A DNA stretch of 64,000 nt from Zelopaecilomyces penicillatus. Lineage: Eukaryota; Ascomycota; Sordariomycetes; Hypocreales; Pseudodiploosporaceae. The position numbers and the translations under genes are program-made. A model generated the notes under the pieces. It was not told where the DNA came from. It ran no database searches and was given only the letters and a program-made list of their open reading frames with translations. Shown here one piece after another: positions 60,501 to 64,000 of the stretch (its first letter is position 1; every line of letters starts with the position of its first letter). The stretch covers positions 2,311,501-2,375,500 of the forward strand of contig VCCP01000007.1 of NCBI GenBank assembly GCA_005765155.1, given 5' to 3'.

Positions 60501-63500
60501 CATTCAGGCTGGATGTAGCCTTTTCCTCTCGATCAGATACCAAGATCACTGCCTCTACCATGATCCGCGCTGCTTGGGCCATCGTCCTGGCCAATCGCTC
60601 CAGTTCTTCTGAAGTTGTGTTTGGATCGACAATTTCTGGTCGAAATGCAGAGGTATCTGGTATTGAGACTATTGTTGGACCAACCATTGCCACTGTACCA
60701 ACTCGAGTCCAGGTGGGCGAGGAGAGCATCAAGGCCTTCCTCAACAGAATCCAGAACCAAGCTGTTCAAATGATTCCTTACGAGCAGACTGGTTTGCAAA
60801 ACATTGCCAAGGCTAGTGAAGGCGCGCGCCAGGCATGTGGATTCCGCAACCTGTTGGTTGTTCAACCTGGAGGTATGGCTGATGACAAGGCCGGCTTGGG
60901 ACTTAAGCCTGTCAACCTGGGCCAGAATCACAAGGGATACATGACTTATCCTCTTGTTTTGGAGTGCTCGCTTCAAGATGACAAGGCCTCCCTCGGTTTC
61001 CTCTTTGACTCATCCATCCTCTTGCCCAGCGATGTTCAAAACATTGCTTACCAGCTTGAGTTTGTGCTGAAGCAGCTCAGCCAGGGCGAGGATGACTTAA
61101 GCATCATGAGCCTCAACGCATGCAGCCCCCATGACGTTGAATCCATCAAGCAATGGAATGCCAAGCCCACTCCTGTGGTGTCAGACTGTATTCATGCCGC
61201 TATTTCGCAGCAAACGGACCTCACTCCCGATAACAAGGCAGTGCATGCCTGGGATGAGACATTTACCTACCAGGAACTCGATGAGCAGTCTGATATCATC
61301 GCCGAAAGACTGATCCGCTCCAACCTTGGCCCATCGAGCTTTGTTCCCATCTGCTTTGAGAAATCCGGATGGGCGATTGTTGCCATGGTTGGTATCTTGA
61401 AGGCGGGTGCGGCGTTTGTGCCAATCAACCCTCAGGACCCAGCCGACCGCAAGAGAGCCATTATCGAACAGCTCAACTCCAAGGTCATGCTCACATCCCG
61501 AGACATGGCACCCAAGTGTGCTGGCTTGGTAGAAAGCGTCATTCAGGTATCTCGTGGACAGTCTGTGGTGTTGGATGTTGCAGTGCAGGTTGCTGGTACT
61601 CCTGGAGACGCAGCATACGTTCTCTTCACATCTGGCAGCACAGGCACACCTAAAGGAGTCGTTATGCAGCACCAGTCGTTCACTACAGGTGTAAAGGGCA
61701 TCAGCCAGCGAATGGGCCTGGGTCCTAAGAGCCGGGTTCTCCAGTATTCCGCGTTTGTCTTTGATGTTTCCTTGGCTGAGATCTTTGCTACCCTGGTGTC
61801 TGGTGGCTGCATCTGCATTCCATCTGATGAAATGAGAATGGACAATCTTACACAGGCAATCCAAGAGCTTGACGTTGACTTTGCGTTCCTGACACCATCA
61901 GTTGCAAGGCTGCTGCACCCGGACCAAGTACCCAGCATCAACACATTGGTTCTTGGTGGTGAGGCTGCTGCTCAGGATGACATTGATACGTGGGCCAGCA
62001 AACTGCGACTTCTCAACGGCTACGGACCAACCGAAACCTGTATCTACAGCGCCAGCTACGAGTGGCAGCCAAACAGCAACCCCAAGATCATCGGAACCGG
62101 TCTTAATTGCGCTTGTTGGATTGTTGACCAGAACAACCATAATCGCCTGGCAGCTCTCGGTTGCATTGGCGAGTTGCTGATTGAAGGACCAACATTGGCT
62201 CTTGGATACCTCAATGACAGTGTAAAGACTGCCTCAGCCTTTGTTAGCAACCCATCCTGGTCTTCGGCTTTGGGATTGAAGCCCGAGTGCCGGTTTTACA
62301 AGACCGGTGATTTAGTTCGCTATACTGCTGACGGCTTCATCGAGTATCTCGGCCGTAAGGATTCTCAGGTCAAAGTTAACGGTCAGCGTATCGAGATTGG
62401 TGAAGTCGAACACCACATGCGTGAGACCTTGGAATTTGCACAGGAGGTGACCGTTTCTGCCTTCAAAAACTTCAACGGCAGATCTGGCACTACCCTCACT
62501 GCATTCTTTGTCCCCAAGAATATTGCATCTTCTGATGATGCCTCTGCGGAGGCAATCTTGCCCATGACGGATGAGTTCCGCCATGACTTGACCAATGCCC
62601 GCAATACTGTGAGCATGACACTTCCAAGATACATGGTGCCTACCATCTTTATCCCAGTATCTTTTTTGCCTAAGGGATCTTCCGGCAAGACAAACCGCAA
62701 GGTCCTAGAGACCTGGGCGTTCTCTATTGCCAAGGAGAATCTCTCACAGTATGCCTTGGCTCAGTCTTCCAAGGAAAAGCGACAGCCTTCTACCAAAAGA
62801 GAAAAGATGCTCCAGCAGATCTGGGCGACAGCTTTCAAGCTCCAGCCGGAGGAGATTGGCATCGATGACAACTTCCTCTTGCTCGGAGGTGACTCCATTC
62901 TTGCTATTCAGCTTGTCAAACTGGCCCGAGAGTCTGCTCTTTCCATCACTGTGGGACTTGTTTTCGACAATCCCGTACTGTCACAAATGGCGCTGGCCGC
63001 AAAGAGTTCTGAAAATGCGGCTGAGTCACAGCTCGAGCCGTTTGAACTGCTCAGAGAACAAGCTCCTGCTCTACTCGAGCAAATTTCATCATCTTGTGAT
63101 ATTAGCATTGACTCCATCACCGATGCTTACCCCTGCACACCACTTCAAGAGGGCATGATGGCACTTTCGAGCAAGCAAGCAGGCACTTATATGGCGCAGA
63201 TGGTCTTCAAACTTGGCAAAGATATCGATATTCAGCGCTTTAAGAGTGTCTGGGAGGTGCTCGCAGCTCAGACTGAGATTTTGAGAACCAGAATTGTGTC
63301 ACTTACAGACGAGGGCTTTACGCAAGTCGTCGTGTCTTCAAATATTGAGTGGAATCAGGGTACTGGTCTCGATTTGTTTCTGGAACAAGACCAATGTGCT
63401 CCTATGCAGCTCAAGTCTCCTCTTGCAAGATACGCCCTTGTGAAGGATGAGGATGCTCGCCACTTTGTGTGGACAATCCATCATGCCATCTACGACGGCT

Positions 63501-64000
63501 GGTCCCTAACCCTGATGCTTGAAAGTATCCAGAGGATCTACATGGGACTTGATATTCCAACTGCTACGCCATTTGCCAACGTCGTTGCCTACAATATGTC
63601 TCAAGACCCTGAGAGCGCCGCCAACTTCTGGCGGTTGGAGCTGAAGAACTCGCAACCCGCCGCGTTCCCCCGCCTCCCTACCGCCAACTATATCCCACGA
63701 GCCCAGACCGGCTTTGGCTACAAGTTGCAGGCGAAGAGACAGATGCAGTCAGCCATCACTCTGCCTTCTGTTCTTAAGGCGGCCTGGGCCTTACTGCTGG
63801 CTAGATATTCCGACTCCAACGATGTCGTCTTTGGCCTGACCTCTTCTGGTCGAAATCTCCCTATGGATGGTATTGAGTCGGTTGTCGGCCCCATCATTGC
63901 CACAGTACCTTTGAGGGTACAATTCTCCACGTCCGACTCGACGGCAAAGTTCCTCAACCAAGTCCAGAAGCAAGCCAACTCAATGATTCCATATGAGCAA
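51539..64000 (+). CDS. Multimodular NRPS, 3' end beyond window (T-C*-C-A-T-C-A-T-C-A-T-C...)
   Basis: One intron-free frame of 4154 codons from the ATG at 51539, still open at 64000. Residues 1-110 resemble an A-domain C-terminal lobe, followed by T1 (LGGDS, Ser156). Residues 180-620 are a decayed C/E-type domain in which the HHxxxDG motif reads HKHLLDK (324-330). C1 reads SHTIVDG (766). A1 has a TSGSTGKPKG loop at 1227, and T2 Ser is 1644. C2 reads HHSLFDA (1840). A2 loop is at 2296 and T3 Ser at 2714. C3 reads HHAILDG (2910). A3 loop is at 3364 and T4 Ser at 3786. C4 reads HHAIYDG (3981). T domains carry phosphopantetheine. T1 is the likely acceptor of the PKS-derived acyl group, with three amino acids added here and more beyond. 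No E, MT or TE domain is visible yet. It is cytosolic and needs a PPTase encoded elsewhere. Confidence 0.96.
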   Translation, partial: METITYTPQDAARIIETAISSDGLLRQVKCIVTDNGQLAVVLSINTNHISSPAKSERDIIAHLRKQIRASTHIRPIPKQWLVVKELPLSKTTGEVDENKLKELLDGSVSKATETSRPTEAVVKSETRLRVAFADAHGMPAEDVDMEKSFIQLGGDSMSAIRVMAALFDHGLVITVAELLSAPTLGAVQLNKEDSSTSGNAMLDASRSRLGETSQWLDLLWQAPLEQPIQTTVLHMPEGIDAKSISRSLSLLLEAHPILRSQNVTGAAQTAEGDKCHLHKLTTWEDMDKTLTELRLLMRDKRVVFQAHMFQVESPTPPRLVVLTHKHLLDKRSFQIIYNDLWKNMKPTETQPSTTGRDTDSPYQQLIVSRLRHASAYSFVAEVESQVTTSSVNTETFTLTAEHSYKLLEDCNAAMNTSPIDLVVAALASSYNASFSDSQENHPFTLRANSRDIMSRGEVDFSQEIGCFDLSMAMNLAVSTGDGIAGSVRRAKDSLRASLAEQTAIFQPRKEQVAGEAKWMVVYEGVVEDDSYAAFEIEAADNASAAQGQYETTARFYFDSDKTARVELSSTKSSSSLKAWVTSCKSQLMAIIEGTLNLDWQSTLSDYPLLPFTYEQLNAFERDFLPAIGSDNLANVELVYPCSSVQEGMLLAMIKKPDTYRIEWTVEVTQNGPVDVLRLHEAWKAVVQKHHALRTIFVTSSRDNVSFEQVVLRNVDPTIVQVECATDGAANTLERLELATFTAEKPAHQLSLCVDDESRVFCKFEMSHTIVDGLSLSIILRDLGEILGSNEPPRSRMLLDDYIHYANTQPNEPAEYWKGYIGAKEYSNFPTLNSQADGKPETRSVHVDIGNAAELHTACKALGITVATLVKTAWALVLRFYTQSDAVCFGFMSSGRDAPIAGFNDAVGVFVRLMVRCVDFQDSAPAAQMLKRVQAELGESLRHQYCSMADIQRSLGSSGSLFNTLVSFVKDLNEQSETGAQDVVFRRIKENTPTEYPITIVAIDSPSDLNIRVGYDTSVLSDFQASSLAESFAKAVNMMLSNLEKPASELDILSARDFNKLQEFYPSIAQPMDVCVHEFIAAQAENSPDAMAIVAHDGEFTYAQLDDMSTVLAKHLQQRFDLGPEKLVLSCFEKSAWAIISMLAVLKSGAGFISVEASHPKSRLTSIATDAQSTLALTSRKNSHLFHDIVTDVIEVNDELVAEIRSASSFHTLTSSVTPSNVAYVIFTSGSTGKPKGIIMDHSAICTSSRAQAELWGLTSQSRVLQFSAYTFDVSMFEIITTLMFGGCVCVPSDHDRVNDLGGAIRRMSVNTAMLTPTVADLLEPAEVPNLTTLVLAGEAVSQRIAEKWQSIDLQGAYGPAECSICAWNGQLGKVGKSTNIGAPMESVFWVVDVSNHQRVLPLGCVGELLVQGPLLARGYLNQPTNPAWMTNNGWLPRLTDCDDKVYRTGDLVRYNPDGSLDYVGRKDTQVKYHGQRIELSDIETQVAQVLPEGVNGIVELVTSQADSRQMLVLLVWFSTSAADGDHPARPMEDVSDDVRKMIVDLMEALPARLPQYMVPSLVVPFSGTPSKTISGKIDRKPLRAMASNLSAEEISNFSSAKKAGEDEILSNSEKTLRGLWATILGMNVEFISRSHHFFRLGGDSISATRLVTAAYKAGLVLSVASIFEHPVLSDMAQDLHQSSGSAEAPLEPFGLLDESVDLAKLTSELASQCSVSTGAIVDVYPCTPLQAGLLALSMKYPSSYIGVAAYELPADVDVERFKIACEAVYTKYEMLRTRFIDTHAAGIIQAVIDEPIEWDFANDLLEYLNEETSMELNKPLARWALIENAEGKKYFVWRVHHSLFDAHSLSFILRQVHAAYSSETLKESMPFARFIQHLQGNDDLQAADFWKSQFEGSTRTTFPVLPSSTERVSAEDYMDFSIKLEAGRTRPEFTTSNLLRAAWAIILSRYTDLNDVIYGSTVSGRSAPMPGIENIVGPTIATVPLRVRYENEDKVSKFLSKLQKQMTDMIPFEQTGIQNIVRLGGDTANAASFQTLLVVQPREDSENDMKLFQSKPLTASGIGLYTYGIIVVCQLGSDGVDVRVVYDTTLLPKPKMEAITSQFQSIVLQLSNADDIMSMSDVVLTTEGDIEKIVRWNGQYPQVVQSSIPEYIKQRNLSRPDADAIFSHQGSFSYASLDDASDKLAAYLGQFITDSESLVPFCYEKSPWAIVVMMAVLKAGAAFVPLDPSHPPERWRSILTQLNAKVLLASPQTKPKLGDVFANIVEVSEESIKQLPSVQVSLPTVTSNQVAYVLFTSGTTGTPKGVMIEHGSVCSSFTGIGKFLNLSESSRTLQFSPYIFDACILEIFGTLIHGGCVCVPTDEACKTDLGGAINDMGANFAALTASLSRLFVPEDVPTLKKLLIGGEANGSDLIETWAGIDAMAGYGPTEACVGATANRWMSLKDSASNIGSAVNCVTWVVNPNNHEQLTPVGLVGELAIQGPTLARGYLNDPVKTGQVFKEPPVWMLDLSMAPGRIYLTGDLVRYNLDGTLEFQGRKDNQVKLNGQRIELGEIESHANSILASTDVVADVGIPLEGRARQSLALFFRLEELEDLDLDDEDLLLPLSKELQSYIQDLRDALSLRLPRYMVPTLFLPVHKIPLTIAGKTDRRTLQQVIHNLSASDFAMYSLQNSEKRAATTAEELRLREIWGAVLKIKPDTIGADDSFFGLGGDSIAAMRLTAAARRQGLGLTVPQVFNNPRLSQMSLNITIVEQVAEDQYQPFSLLPTESRDSITKSISSSLQVNDIEDVYPCLPLQEGLMSLSVKQPGSYVAQHIFSVPKSLDLNRLRLAWQETASLCSSLRARIVQVQDLTLQAIVKEDIAWESHVSSDISTYLSGTSKSVMTYGNRLSHFDLVHDDEKNIHLVWTVHHAILDGWSLSQILMMVECAYKQEAIPQPVPFSQFVSHTMSLSDSDATKFWANELKGTEAAHFPPQKSVSENSTETDETFRLDVAFSSRSDTKITASTMIRAAWAIVLANRSSSSEVVFGSTISGRNAEVSGIETIVGPTIATVPTRVQVGEESIKAFLNRIQNQAVQMIPYEQTGLQNIAKASEGARQACGFRNLLVVQPGGMADDKAGLGLKPVNLGQNHKGYMTYPLVLECSLQDDKASLGFLFDSSILLPSDVQNIAYQLEFVLKQLSQGEDDLSIMSLNACSPHDVESIKQWNAKPTPVVSDCIHAAISQQTDLTPDNKAVHAWDETFTYQELDEQSDIIAERLIRSNLGPSSFVPICFEKSGWAIVAMVGILKAGAAFVPINPQDPADRKRAIIEQLNSKVMLTSRDMAPKCAGLVESVIQVSRGQSVVLDVAVQVAGTPGDAAYVLFTSGSTGTPKGVVMQHQSFTTGVKGISQRMGLGPKSRVLQYSAFVFDVSLAEIFATLVSGGCICIPSDEMRMDNLTQAIQELDVDFAFLTPSVARLLHPDQVPSINTLVLGGEAAAQDDIDTWASKLRLLNGYGPTETCIYSASYEWQPNSNPKIIGTGLNCACWIVDQNNHNRLAALGCIGELLIEGPTLALGYLNDSVKTASAFVSNPSWSSALGLKPECRFYKTGDLVRYTADGFIEYLGRKDSQVKVNGQRIEIGEVEHHMRETLEFAQEVTVSAFKNFNGRSGTTLTAFFVPKNIASSDDASAEAILPMTDEFRHDLTNARNTVSMTLPRYMVPTIFIPVSFLPKGSSGKTNRKVLETWAFSIAKENLSQYALAQSSKEKRQPSTKREKMLQQIWATAFKLQPEEIGIDDNFLLLGGDSILAIQLVKLARESALSITVGLVFDNPVLSQMALAAKSSENAAESQLEPFELLREQAPALLEQISSSCDISIDSITDAYPCTPLQEGMMALSSKQAGTYMAQMVFKLGKDIDIQRFKSVWEVLAAQTEILRTRIVSLTDEGFTQVVVSSNIEWNQGTGLDLFLEQDQCAPMQLKSPLARYALVKDEDARHFVWTIHHAIYDGWSLTLMLESIQRIYMGLDIPTATPFANVVAYNMSQDPESAANFWRLELKNSQPAAFPRLPTANYIPRAQTGFGYKLQAKRQMQSAITLPSVLKAAWALLLARYSDSNDVVFGLTSSGRNLPMDGIESVVGPIIATVPLRVQFSTSDSTAKFLNQVQKQANSMIPYEQ

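Noticed and set aside
1..64000. CRISPR array, bacterial operon features, rRNA
   Set aside because: No direct-repeat/spacer structure and no rRNA-like sequence were seen; introns and gene families are fungal.

Overview
The window is nuclear DNA of a filamentous ascomycete. The genes carry many short introns (about 54-140 nt) with GTRNGT-type donors, CTAAC/CTGAC-like branch sites and YAG acceptors. They include families typical of such fungi: highly reducing PKS, multimodular NRPS, microsomal P450s, an ABCC transporter and a fungal dynamin-like GTPase. A Sordariomycete, possibly Hypocreales, is the best guess, made from gene content only.

Layout. (1) 1-12.9 kb is mostly ordinary or accessory: a P450 cut by the left edge, a small NTF2-like protein, a THEM6-like hotdog protein, a dynamin-like GTPase, an OTT_1508-type deaminase and a three-finger C2H2 protein. 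(2) 12.9-22.7 kb holds a CYP65-like P450 and a 12-exon ABCC transporter. (3) 24.5-42.7 kb is the core of a biosynthetic cluster: a stand-alone thioesterase, an 11-exon highly reducing PKS (KS-AT-DH-MT-ER-KR-ACP, 2586 aa, no release domain), a third P450 and an AMP-forming acyl ligase. (4) 43.5-49.8 kb holds a mitochondrial ABC1/ADCK kinase, a Rossmann-fold protein and a branched-chain aminotransferase. (5) From 51.5 kb to the right edge one uninterrupted NRPS frame runs at least 4154 codons and leaves the window open.

How the parts fit. The NRPS begins with a carrier domain that has no adenylation domain of its own, only an A-domain tail, followed by a decayed condensation-like domain. Three complete C-A-T modules and a further C domain come next. 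This is the arrangement expected when an acyl chain made by a separate PKS is released (thioesterase), activated (acyl-AMP ligase) and loaded on the first carrier domain. The window therefore most likely encodes a lipopeptide or lipodepsipeptide pathway of the emericellamide / fusaristatin / W493 type. The PKS methyltransferase and full reductive loop predict a saturated, C-methylated fatty acyl group. The aminotransferase may supply a keto- or amino-acid building block, the P450s may oxidise the product and the ABCC pump may export it. The product cannot be named from this window.

The most unusual non-coding signal is a pair of arrays, near 15.44 and 47.43 kb, of the telomere-like hexamer AACCCT repeated at exactly 10-bp spacing. 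They sit about 32 kb apart, on either side of the PKS part of the cluster. Three probable GC-AG introns, a single in-frame stop in the zinc-finger gene and a dinucleotide repeat inside a PKS intron also deserve attention. All exon coordinates were derived by hand from splice consensus, frame and family fit, and may be off by a base or two.
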